A stretch of DNA of 21,714 nt from Amanita rubescens (GCA_015039365.1 WION01000746.1:1-21714), one strand, 5' to 3'; shown: positions 1-9,411, numbered from the stretch's first letter. A program made the numbers and translations. Notes: generated by a model from the letters alone, not told the origin.

Positions 1-1
1 T

Positions 2-243
2 TCGGATGAGGTTCCTCCCCATGGCAAGCCCCACGGCCATGCCCCTCCTCCGCCTGCAAAGACTCTTGGTCACATAAACCCCGCGATGACGCTTCTGATG
101 AGGTTCCTCCCCATGGCAAAACCTCACGGTCATTCCTCCTCCCCCTCCGAAGACTCCTGGCCATATTATGCCCCGTGACACCGACCATGTTCCTCCCCAT
201 GGGAAGACCCACGGAAGTTCCACCCCATGCTGGCCAGGCTTAA
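2..243 (+). pseudogene. Copy A: decayed 3' end of a proline-rich secreted repeat protein (partial)
   Basis: The window opens inside a proline/glycine/histidine-rich repeat whose peptide pieces match copy D downstream: SDEVPPHGKPHGH and PPPPAKT, then PRDDASDEVPPHGK, PRDTDHVPPHGK and a terminal EVPPHAGQA followed by TAA at 241-243. Copy D ends in the similar PGQA-stop. These pieces lie in different frames: frame of base 2 up to about 80, then that of base 82, then that of base 174, then that of base 241. At least three indels have therefore disrupted it, and the opening frame stops at TGA 176-178. The 5' part, signal peptide and promoter are outside the window. I read it as the tail of a dead family member. 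Assembly errors in a repeat are the alternative. The function of the family is unknown. Confidence 0.6.
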
Positions 244-3100
244 ATAAGACTCCGCCCCAGAACCAAATTCTTAGACTTGTATGGACCAGTAGCTTTATCC
301 ATCGCTATATTCTCCCACCTTATTTGACATATGATCGTTCATGATCTGGGTTCCATTTACTGCAATCTTTTTTCTGTAATCTCATGATACGAGAGGATGT
401 AATTCTGCCAACACTCACCATCTAAGACCATGAGATGTTCTGAAGAAGAATGTAACGAGATCGTTGTTTGTGGCATTTGATCAAGCCTCACAGTGCACTT
501 TCTGACACCTGCATCAAATTCGGATTCGCCACCCTCGGCGAGTTGTTGCCTCCCTCGAAAGTCTGCCATCCATTCTCACTCCACACTGCAGTTCACGGTA
601 AAACTGGAGGGCGAATTGGCCCACGAAAAAGTTCCCGCGTGATGCACATTCGCAGGTAATATATCAGTGGCGTTCCGACGACTTTCCGCTTCCAAGTCTT
701 TTTTTATCCACACATCCTAAAAATATCTCTTCGTCGTTGGCATGCCTTTTCGCCCATAACTCAGACTATCAGTTCATTCTTTGGCTCCCCTTGTAAGTTA
801 AATCCACGCTCACGGCTGCCGCGAAGCAGAAACACGAAGATGACGCAAATCTTGAATCTTATCTGTCATCCGACCATTTAATTCTTCACTTGATTACGTA
901 CGACGGCAAGAGGCGGCAAGAGGCGCTGGACAACGTTCTGCTCTTTTCTTTCCTTGATCTCCTTCACATATTCTTTAGCTAGGGGCCGTATCAGCGTAGG
1001 TGTCTTTTCTAATTCACAATATAGAAAAGAATTGCAGAACATGAACCACATGACGGTGCTCTGGTTGCGCACGTATTAAGCAAAAATGGACGAGCAGGCC
1101 CGAGAAACGCACTAACAGGGTCATCGAAGCGACGCGCGTGTGGCATATATGTCGCAACGACTTGCCTGACAAACATCTACGACTTCCGAGGGCCCGCACT
1201 TGAATAACTCTCGACTCCAAGACCCACGCAAGGGAAGACCAAGCTCAATTCTCTCTCAGGACATCACCCAAAAAGAGCAATAGAAAAGTGGGACCTACTG
1301 TATATGGAATCGAGCCTGTAAACTTCGAAGCATACCCAAATAGTCGTCGAGACATGATTAAGGACTCGGCCGAAATGTTCGTCTATGTGTACAGTGTATG
1401 CTCCTACTGATGCTGCTGAAAGACATATTTACCACTTAAAGTCAATTAAGCCAAAAGTAGAATCCAAAACTCACAGAAAAATGATTCCGACTCCTGCGAT
1501 TGTCACCGTGAGTTGTATATAGCGCGAGTCACGGAGGAAGGAAAAAATGGAACAGGTTTCCGATCTGTCTATATCCGGCAACCAAAGCGCCAACTTTCAT
1601 CAAGTTTGGACATGACATTGCCCTCCGGATCCGTTTTTTTTTGGGTGCCAACAACGATCATACGTGACGAATCTAATGTGAGACTCAGTCATACGAATGC
1701 TATAATTCCAAATCATTGCGAAGAACACGGGCATACCACAATAATGGTCCGCAGTTGATCACCTACATTTGTGCACTGGAGAAGAACTGGAGAAAATGTC
1801 ACGGCGCGTGACATACTTCGTGATTAATTACCGCGAGATGCTCGCTGACCCTATCGAGAGAAAAGTTATATACAATCCAAGCTGAAAGATGGGATGCTAT
1901 TATGAGCCGTGCATGATGGATCCATCGAGCTTCTCCGGATCTCCGCTTTAGAATACCTATGGACGGATAAATCAAGGCGGTCTATAAATATACGTGACAA
2001 AGGTAGCCGAGTCGAGGCTAAATGTAGTTGAACCTGAACACGTACACGGCATATAGTAGCGTAATGCCGCTCTCATACCTCCACCTTATGATCCTGACAG
2101 TTCATGTCGGCACATCGGGAACAAGCTGAGAAGTTTGACAGCTTTGACATTTTCTGTGAAATCTGATTTGGGCCTCGAAGGAACTAGATCATTCAGCATA
2201 CAGTGGCCATTGAACGTCGTATACCCTTCAACGCCAAGTATGATTGCACTTGCACAAAAACAGCTAGTTAGTCAATTCCTATCTTTGAATAGCGCCGATA
2301 AAAGGAACCTGACTTTAGATGGGTTGGCGTCGCGAAATAGACGTCGCGGCGAAGAAGTGAGCCAAAATGAACAGATACGTGACGTGAGTGGGGCCCCAAA
2401 TGAGGGAAAATGTCGGGCCGTAACTTAATGCAGGTCTCGGCAAAGCGGCTTGAATTTTTTTGGCACACACATCGACAAAATTTCGTCCAATCGTTGACGA
2501 AGGTGAATGCACCGAAGTTAATGCCGAGAACTTGTTCAGGGAGAAACTAGGTGGAAAGAATGCAGCAACAGAGTACACATCAGCTCCGCGCGTCTGTCAT
2601 TGTCAATATTTCCAGGATCTACACACACGTAGGGCCTGTTCAATCATTGTTGATTGGCACACGATCTAATAATAGTAGCAACTGAGCTTAGCCGTGCGAA
2701 CGGAGAAGGATAAAAAAGGACTCGAGGAAGTTGAAAGCCGTCTAAAGCTGTCAACGCCTGCGACGCAGGATAGTGCAAGATCTGCTCTCCTCGGGTACCC
2801 CATATGGAGCGCGACACAATTCTGATAAGAATCCACACCACTCGTCTCTTCTCCGCAATAGCTCAAACCATGGCTAACCAGCTTCGCGAGTTAGCGACAT
2901 TGCGTTGGAATAATACGAGCGAGCAACAGGAGGCTAGCAATAGGGTCCAGAAATATAAATATAAATATATACAAATATAGCTACGCTATATATAGAAGGA
3001 CGGTCACATAGCCCATTCTGTCACTGCCCGGACGAATACCAGCGCAATAGCGCCACTTGAAGCTGTCGTTTCTTCAAATTATCACTACCTTGAATATCCG
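244..3100. other. Long gene-poor interval between copies A and B
   Basis: I see no supported gene in this stretch. Open frames are all under 100 codons and none shows a domain, a signal peptide or a coherent exon series. Small features are a perfect 10-bp tandem duplication (cggcaagagg twice, 904-923), an AT-rich tract of ATAAAT-like units (2951-2994), and a segment at 760-833 resembling segments at 5382-5495 and 6942-7023, which suggests old duplication of flanking DNA. Confidence 0.5.
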
Positions 3101-3431
3101 ATACAACGTTATTCCTGCCACGGCTCCTATACTTTCACATGATGATGGCATAATGGTGGGTATACATAGTCTCTCGGGACTCCTCAAACGCCACAAGTGG
3201 GATAATAGCCCCTCTTCTCGACTGCGGATGCAGCACATGCCGTAGTTCGAAAAAATGCTGACATGACCAGGGGTCATCGTCCAGACTTACCGGGGCGTGT
3301 TTGAATGTTATAGTCATTGAAAAGGTATTCGAAAAAGTATAAAGAGGCCTCGACTATGGCTGCATTCTTCAGACAAGTTTCTTGCCTTTTTTTCGAATCC
3401 GAACTCTCGACTTCTTACTCGCTGCATAACA
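3101..3431 (+). promoter_or_regulatory. Promoter of copy B, homologous to the promoters of copies C and D
   Basis: Blocks in this region recur in the same order before copies C and D. They are an AACGTTATT..CTGC block (about 3105), TCCTCAAACGCC (3181-3192, also at 7477-7488), and ACTGCGGAYGCA followed by a TCGAAA (3221-3253; 7526-7558; minus strand 6034-6003). A TATAAA box sits at 3338-3343, 94 bases before the ATG, the same distance as in copy D. A TTCTTCAGACAAG stretch just downstream of the TATA box is shared with D and probably marks the transcript start region. Conservation across paralogs with unlike coding bodies suggests shared regulation, but no factor can be named. Confidence 0.6.
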
Positions 3432-4628
3432 ATGAAGGTAAAGCTCTTGCTGTAAACATTACGATTATGGTCAACTGATGCATTTGTGCAGTTCACTGCG
3501 CTCGCTAGCATCGTTGCTCTTGCCCTGATCAGCGTCGCTGCTGCCGCTCCCGCTTCTGACCATGGCAAAGCCCCGGGCCATGTCCCTCCTCATCACGAAA
3601 TTCCAGGCCATGGAAAGCCTCACGGCCATATAGTTGCTCGCGATGATGTAGTTGTTGACCATGATCATCATCGTCACCACCACCATGTTACCCGCGACGA
3701 GGAAGGCGCTGAGCATAAACACCACCACCATGTTCCTCGCGACGAGGAAACTACAGAGCATAAACACGACCACCACCATGTTGCTCGCGACGAGGAAACC
3801 GCAGAGCATAAACACGACCACCACCGCCACCACCATGTTGCCCGCGATGAGGAAGGCGCTGAGCATAAACACCACCATCACCATCACCATGTTGCTCGCG
3901 ACGAGGAAACTACAGAGCATAAACACGACCACCACCGCCACCACCACGCCCGCGATGAGGAAGGCGCTGAGCATAAACACCACCATCACCATGTTGCTCG
4001 CGACGAGGAAACCGTGGAGCATAAACACAACCACCACCGCCACCACCATGTTGCCCGTGACGAGGAAGGTGCTGAGCATAAACACCACCATCACCACCAT
4101 GTCGCCCGCGACGAGGAAACCGCCGAGCATAAACATCACCACCACCACCACCATGTTGTCCGTGACGAGGAAAGTGCTGAGCACAAACACCATCACCACC
4201 ACCATGTCGCCCGTGACGAGGAAACTGCAGAGCACAAACATCACCACCACCATGTTCCTCGCGAAGTGGAAACCGCTGAGCATAAACACGATGACGACCA
4301 CCACGACCACCACCGCCACCATGTCGCCCGCGACCTGGAAACTGCCGAGCATAAACATCATCACCACCACCATGTTGCCCGTGATGAGGAAGGTGCTGAG
4401 CACAAACACCATCACCACCACTATGTCGCCCGCGACGAGGAAACTGCCGAGCACAAACATCACCACCACCACCATGTTCCTCGCGAAGTGGAAACCAATG
4501 AGCATAAACACGACCACGACAACCACCACCACCACCACCATGTCGCCCGCGACGAGGAAACTACCGAGCATAAACATCACCACCATCACCATGTTCCTCG
4601 TGACGATGCAGTTGCTGACCAACAGTGA
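3432..4628 (+). CDS. Copy B: secreted histidine-rich tandem-repeat protein
   Basis: Exon 1 is only ATGAAG (3432-3437). Intron 3438-3491 (54 bp, GTAAAG...TGCAG) follows, and exon 2 runs from 3492 to TGA at 4626-4628, giving 380 residues. Residues 1-20 form a clear signal peptide (MKFTALASIVALALISVAAA). A short linker rich in HGK and GH (GKPHGH) leads to about 18 units of 15-23 residues of the form V-A/P-R-D-E-E-T/G-A-E-H-K followed by a run of His, sometimes broken by Asp, Arg or Asn. By hand count about 130 of 380 residues are His, and I see no Cys. Such a chain would be expected to bind Zn, Ni or Cu and to change charge near neutral pH; that is inference, as I recognise no named family. There are no Lys-Arg sites, so it is not a Kex2-processed repeat protein. 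The start is chosen because copies C and D share exon 1 and the intron position. Confidence 0.82.
3657..4594 (+). repeat. Tandem His-rich repeat array inside copy B
   Basis: About 18 in-frame units of roughly 45-69 bp share a core encoding RDEE-x-x-EHKH and then His codons. Units alternate between an EET type with an interrupted tail (DHHRHHH) and an EEGAEHK type with an uninterrupted tail, forming dimers over units 4-9. Later units repeat a triplet order that ends with a VPREVET variant (units 11-13 and 15-17). Length differences are whole codons, so the reading frame is kept. The array can be expected to vary in copy number between strains and to be prone to collapse in assembly. Confidence 0.8.
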
Positions 4629-5535
4629 TCATTACCGCCATGGCAAACCTCCCGGCTTAACATTCCACCTACTCCCATATCTGAATCGGTTTCTTTACTC
4701 ATTCGTCCCGACCCGTTTCATCACTCCTATTCCATACATAGATGCTGTATATGCCCTCTGTAGTATAGGACTTCGAACGGGAATTTTGAATCAGATCCCT
4801 TTGACTATACATGTGCGAATTCTTTACTTGAAATTGTTTTATCGGCCACCAAACGCGTTGCTTCGCGAACCATTGAACGTTGAACAACCCTTTATTCGGT
4901 TCCCACGATCTCTCTCCACTGGCATCCTTATCTTATCGCTTTGCACATGTTTGACCCGGAGCTTGACCTTTTTCGTTTGCTGCGTTTTTGTCCAAGTTCA
5001 AAATCCTACTTCAATACCTTCTTCTGCTTCGCTGACAGTGACATGTTTCCGCTCGCTTGACGATATCCTCCGTTCCATCTTTCCGGTTGGTTCCGATGTC
5101 GGTGAAGCAGCAATTGTCCCATTTCGACACCTTCAACACCTGGATGTGTTTACTTGTCAATGCGATTGAATATAGACTTGTCGGATCATACATACACCAT
5201 CATTTTTTCAAGACGACAAACATGTTCTATCATTGATTTATCTCCCACCTTGAATACCAATACTTCTTTCGCCCTCTATATATACAGGGTAACACGAAGA
5301 GAGCGAATTCGTATGACGGAGGACGCGAATTCAAGACCGACGATTCTGCAAAGATAGGCAGGATAGCTTGTAGCTTATACCTCAGACCATGGCTGGCGTC
5401 AATTTTCCGAAGATTATTGTTGGTTAACTTCCCTTTCTCCGTTACATCACGTCTGTTGATGCCACGTGCGCGGTTGCCGCGAAGCTGAAAGATATCAATA
5501 AAGGTACGCATCAATACAAGTCTAAAAGTTGGCGT
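4629..5535. other. Interval downstream of copy B with vestigial coding tail and duplicated flank modules
   Basis: Right after the copy B stop, the plus-one frame encodes DHYRHGKPPGL (about 4628-4660), resembling the HGKPPG units and end of copies A and D, so the current stop probably reflects an old frameshift. The same frame stays open to 5169 through pyrimidine-rich DNA without a recognisable domain. TTGACTATACATGTGC at 4801-4816 recurs with one change at 6563-6578, and 5382-5495 resembles 6942-7023 and 760-833. No independent gene is supported. Confidence 0.45.
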
Positions 5536-5858
5536 TTACGGCGGGGTACTACCAGTATTAACCCTGTTCGGGAGTTTTACCGGGGCGGGAGCATCTTCTG
5601 GCGATTTATCATGAAGAGGAATCTCTCCGAGAGAAAGAACCCGGCTGGGAGCCGTGCTAGGAGGAGGAATATGAGTCTGGGCGAAGAGGAATACAGGCCG
5701 GAAATTTGTCAGGTGGAGAAACATGGTCAGGAGCTTTTCCAGTGAGAGGAACTCACGCGGAGCAGTGACACGGATGTGGGCGAGAACAACGATACTACCG
5801 AAAGCAATGGAGTGCACAAATGCACTCATAAAGTTTACAGCAAGAGCTGTACCTTCAC
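5536..5858 (-). pseudogene. Copy C: inverted pseudogene of the secreted repeat family
   Basis: Read on the minus strand, this is a decayed copy of the start of copies B/D. The start context ACA-ATG-AAG-GTAAAG has become ACA-GTG-AAG-GTACAG (GTG at 5858-5856). The intron body keeps AGCTCTTGCTGTAAAC, the same as copy B. The acceptor TGCAG has become TGCAC (5813-5812), so it cannot splice normally. The next codons give GSIVVLAHIRVTAP, matching the signal peptide core of B and D. A frame change near 5757 follows: VPLTGKAPDHVSPPDK appears in a shifted frame and HIPPPSTAPSR returns to the first. The end near 5536 keeps GKLP/PVKLP-like units. A read-through frame of 163 codons (6027-5536) starts in the old promoter and is not credible as a gene. 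Losing start, splice site and frame together argues for a dead copy. Confidence 0.75.
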
Positions 5859-6233
5859 TGTCATTTAAGTGAGTTAGCAAAGATCGGGAATTCACGTTTG
5901 AAGAATCCAGGCAAGACGCTTCTCCGAGAAAGAAGGCAAAGCAAAATCCTCTATACCTTTTCGACGATGTTGCACACCGGTCAGCGTGGGCGATGGCTTC
6001 TATTTCGAGACATGGCGTAGGTTGCATCCGCAGTCTAAAGGAGGCTAATATGTCAATTATCCGTTTTAGAAACCCATATTGACAGTCCGTACCTCACGCC
6101 AAGAAATCAGTTGCATCCGCAGCAGTAGCGTTGTATCGTGTATTCATGCCAGCCCGGAATTTTATGAATGAAGGCCTGAAAATCGCATCGTTGCGTCTTT
6201 GCATTAGACGGAATCAAGTGATTGAAGTCAGCC
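5859..6233 (-). promoter_or_regulatory. Relic promoter of copy C, homologous to that of copy D
   Basis: On the minus strand this stretch matches the region before copy D block by block. It has a segment GGCTGACTTC followed by ATTCCGTCTAATGCAAA (6233-6193, compare 7271-7313), an AACGCTACTGCTGCGG block, TTTCTTGGCGTGA, ACTGCGGATGCAACC...TCTCGAAAT (6034-6001) and CGTCGAAAAGGTATAG. The TATA box has changed to TATAGA (5955-5950), about 97 bases before the dead start. The duplication thus carried at least 370 bp of upstream DNA with it. Confidence 0.65.
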
Positions 6234-7250
6234 ATCTGTTCCGCGACCACAGGGGTAGTGCAGCCAGAAGTTCGAGACAAGATGATTTTTTCACAACCGC
6301 ACGAGAACCAGTGTCTTCGTTCTCCATCAGGAAACGGTCGGAAATTTAAATGAGTTGTCCAATGTAAACTGCGCCTGCCATAATATTCTTACTCGAAGAA
6401 CAATCCTAGTGTCAAACTCAAATACTACCCTGAATCTATCCGTAGTACCTACGGACTGCTGCCTTCACGCATTCCTTTTTCACTATATGCGGCCTCATAT
6501 ACTATATACCTATATCAGAGTCTACATGGAATAGAATTCGATAGGATCGTGAATTACGCCCCTTGACTACACATGTGCCGGTTGTGAAGCATTTGAAAGC
6601 AGCCTTCTCGACCACTCATCGCGTAGCTGCCAGCGCCCTCACGTCAGACGTAAGCCAAGCGGGAGGGTGACACGAGCCGTGAAGACAGTTCGTTTCCGTT
6701 TGTTCATCGTCTTGCCATAAATCTCCATCCTTGACTTTTAAAATTCTTTTGTGCTCTATACGGGGAACTATCACGAATAGATGCGTGCGCATGACATGTG
6801 GCGTTGACAGGTTTCCGAGACTTTTTAGATCAGCGGATTCGAAGGTTAGCTTGAATGGAGGCCAAGATGAGAGTCCGCACCACTCCGCTGGCATAACTTG
6901 ATGTTCAATGCTGTATTGTTAACGTGGTTTATCCTCAATCTCTCAGAACTAGATCCTTCTTTGGTTCTCCCTTTGATACATTGCGTTTGTCAATCGCGCG
7001 TGCGGTTGCCATGAAACCGAACCCGAAAATAAAGAGACTAAAAAACGTAGTAAGTGCTGCGCAGAAGATTGATTATACTGTGTCCAACGCCGGTACCGGA
7101 ATTGTTGCCCGGGTTCGCATGTTACAGCATGTATGATTCACGTTTGCACTCGTGTAAAGCTTTCGGCCATATCCTCACGAGAAAAAGTACACTGGCCCTC
7201 ATTGTATTTCGCGTAGAATTTGACTCTCGCGATCTTGAAGTTGCTATATT
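6234..7250. other. Gene-poor interval between copies C and D
   Basis: I see no supported gene. The stretch contains the second copy of the TTGACTAYACATGTGC block (6563-6578), and 6942-7023 is a diverged copy of segments at 760-833 and 5382-5495 (CTCAGA..., TTCTTTGG.TCTCCC, GCGGTTGCC.). The order of the two modules is the same as after copy B, so this may be the 3' flank of a further family member whose coding part is gone. That last point is inference. Confidence 0.4.
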
Positions 7251-7700
7251 TGGCTATGCTCTTCTGAAGTGGCTGACTTCGAATCATCTGGTTCCGCCTA
7301 ATGCAAAAACGCGCTGATACGGTTTACGCACTTCTCTTGAGGGTATCCACAAGTCGTACGCTGACATTGGATACCCAGCACAACGTTATTGCTGCGGCTC
7401 CCATATGGAACTAGTGTTTTCTTGGCGTGACGGCATGGCGTGCAGATATACTTTCTTGTGGCAAAAAAAAGCGAGTTCCTCAAACGCCGCGAGTGAGAAT
7501 GTTAACATAACAACACCTCCTTTGAACTGCGGACGCACCATACGCCATATCTCGAAATTCTGAGATCATCATCCACATCAACCGGCCTGTAACGTCGTCG
7601 AAAAGGTATAAAAAGGCTCCGGCTATGCCTTCGTTCTTCAGACAAGCACCTTCCCCCGTTTTCGAAGTCGACTTCCAAATTCTCTACCCCCCGAACAACA
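7251..7700 (+). promoter_or_regulatory. Promoter of copy D
   Basis: It shares ordered blocks with the promoters of B and C: GGCTGACTTCGAATCA (7271-7286), CAACGTTATTGCTGCGGCTC (7381-7400), TCCTCAAACGCC (7477-7488), and ACTGCGGACGCACCA with a following TCTCGAAAT (7526-7558). TATAAA lies at 7607-7612, 94 bases before the ATG at 7701. TTCTTCAGACAAG follows the TATA box as in copy B. Confidence 0.6.
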
Positions 7701-8687
7701 ATGAAGGTAAAGATTTTGCTGCGAGCATTATGATCATGTTCAACTCACGCATTTCATGCAGTTCACTGCGCTCGGAAGCCTTGTTGCTCTTGCCCTCATC
7801 AGTGTAGCTGCTGCCGCCGCGGTTCCTCCCGTTGGCAAAGCTCCTGGTTACGCGTCTCCGCCTGGCAAAACTCCGGACCATGTCCCTCCTCCTTCCAAAA
7901 CCCCTGACCACATTCCTCCGCCGCCCCCCAGCGCAACTCCCGGCCAGGTCCCTCCCGTGGCAAACCTCCGGGCAAGGTTCCACCCACTGATAAGACTCCT
8001 GGACAAATGTCTGGCGGAAAAACTCCCAACCAAGTTACTCCCCGTGACGCGATTCCAGGCAAGGCTCCTCCCCAAGGCGAACCGCACGGTCAGGTTCCTC
8101 CTCCTGCCAAAACTCCCACCCATATTCCTCCGCCGCCCCCCAGCGCAACTCCCAACCATGTTCCTCCCCATGGCAAACCTCCGGGTAAGGTTCCATCCAC
8201 TGATGAGACTCCTGGACAAATGTCTGGCGGAAAAACTCCCGACCAAGTTACCCCCCGTGACGCGATTCCAGACAAGGCTCCTCCCCAAGGCGAACCTCAC
8301 GGTCAGGTTCCTCCTCCCGCCAAAACTCCCACCCATATTCCGCCGCCGCCGCCCAGCGCCACTCCCAGCCAGGCCCCTCCCCATGGAAACCCCCCCGGCG
8401 AGGTTCAGCCCCACGACAAAACTCCCGGACAAGTTCCTCCTGCTGGAAAAACACCAGGCCAAATTACTCCCCGTGACATGATTCCAGACCAGGCTCATCC
8501 CCAAGGTGAACCTCACGGTCAGGTTCCTCCCCCCGCCAAAACTCCCACCCATATTCCGCTGCCGCCCCCCAGCGCAACTCCCAGCCAGGTTCCTCCTCCT
8601 CATGGTAAGCCTCCTGGGGAGGCCCCTCCCCAAGGCAAGACTCCCGGCCAGGTTCCTCCCAAGGGCAAAACTCCGGGCCAGGCCTAA
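7701..8687 (+). CDS. Copy D: secreted proline/glycine-rich repeat protein with one frameshift
   Basis: Exon 1 is ATGAAG (7701-7706), intron 7707-7761 (55 bp) follows, and exon 2 starts at 7762. The signal peptide FTALGSLVALALISVAAAAA is almost that of copy B. The mature part begins VPPVGKAPG, SPPGKTPDHVPPP. Near 7956 the DNA reads CCTCCCGTGGC where the next repeat has CCTCCCCATGGC, a net loss of one base. The repeat sense then continues in the following frame to TAA at 8685-8687 (GQVPPKGKTPGQA). Taken literally, frame one runs on as Arg/Leu-rich sequence to a stop at 8479-8481. The repeat has PRD, GEPHGQVPPP and AKTPTHIPPPPP segments. A non-frameshifted protein would be a wall-associated or secreted low-complexity protein, but its function is unknown. 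The indel could be an assembly error or a recent inactivating change. A short intron does not repair it. Confidence 0.6.
8040..8687 (+). repeat. Three long tandem units in copy D (period 213/216 bp)
   Basis: The landmark CCCCGTGAC (encoding PRD) recurs with its GTG at 8044, 8257 and 8473, giving periods of 213 and 216 bp, or 71 and 72 codons. Each unit encodes PRD-x-IP, PQGEPHGQVPPP, AKTPTHI, a proline run with SATP, then GKPPG and GKTP segments. An earlier partial unit lies at about 7860-8035. All unit lengths are multiples of three, so several frames on both strands stay open, producing long shadow frames. Confidence 0.75.
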
Positions 8688-9411
8688 GATCGCACCTCAA
8701 ACATCGACTTCGAATTTATACCCTTGTGTAGCTTGTCTCACTTTCCACGATCTTTTGCGAACACTTTCCTTCACTTGATCCATCTCCGCCTTTTTCATAT
8801 ATGGTTGCTATAGATATACCCTGGGATGTTACTAGTAACGTAGAGCCGAACTTTTGAAATATCACCTTTAATTGTTCTCTCGTGTTAACCGCTCAATGAA
8901 TAGCTTCAAGTTTTGTCTACCACAAATATCGGCATGTTCTTGCACTGGTGCAATCCTCGCCGCGCCTGACATCCTGAAAATTAGCTCGTGGACGGAGTCC
9001 CGCAAGTTTTGACGCCTGACCTCCGAGGATTTTCGCCATCTAAATATAGAGTTCCGTTCTTCGGTTGGTATAATCGTCCCTAAATAGATTGTTTTCCCGA
9101 GAGAGTCGTATACTCGACGTTGGTAATGGGATCATATAGCTCTTGGCTAATTCTAGCAGAGTTGAAGCCGAACAAATGACTAAACGTCATCGCGATATCA
9201 TCCCATTGACGACTCGAAAAACTGTGCTGGCGACAGTTCCATTGTCATTGCACGAGTTTAATCCTGAAACTCTTATTTTCATCGGTATCTGATCTGGAGA
9301 TATTTCAGTTCGGGAAAAGGAAGGTGACAGAGTGACACAATTGGTTGATTTGGCACGTGATCGTGAGCGTGGAGCTAAATTGGTGGGAAAAGTTTTCGAA
9401 GGGCATTACCA
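8688..9411. other. Intergenic interval before the cyclophilin gene
   Basis: This is the 3' flank of copy D and the 5' flank of the cyclophilin gene. No coding pattern or RNA gene is seen. A short hydrophilic open frame just before the cyclophilin start (about 9310-9486) has no recognisable domain. Confidence 0.4.

Noticed and set aside
2135..2428. A 97-codon plus-strand frame in the left gap
   Set aside because: There is no domain, signal peptide, paralogous copy or exon support, and its length is compatible with chance.
3657..4594. CRISPR-like regular repeats
   Set aside because: The units are coding, adjacent and without unique spacers, in a eukaryotic gene.
3471..4622. A 383-codon minus-strand frame opposite copy B, very rich in Val, Met and Phe
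   Set aside because: It is the complement of the His/Glu/Asp codon array; the frame is open because the repeat has no complementary stops. It has no promoter or splice logic of its own.
3492..4628. Kex2-processed repeat peptide precursor
   Set aside because: Units lack Lys-Arg or Arg-Arg sites; the only regular basic points are single Arg before Asp/Glu and Lys between His.
5536..6027. The 163-codon minus-strand frame as an intact gene
   Set aside because: It starts inside the relic promoter, reads through the old intron and mixes frames of the repeat; homology to B and D shows it is a pseudogene.
7848..8633. A 261-codon minus-strand frame and other frames over copy D
   Set aside because: These are shadows of a stop-free repeat whose period is a multiple of three.
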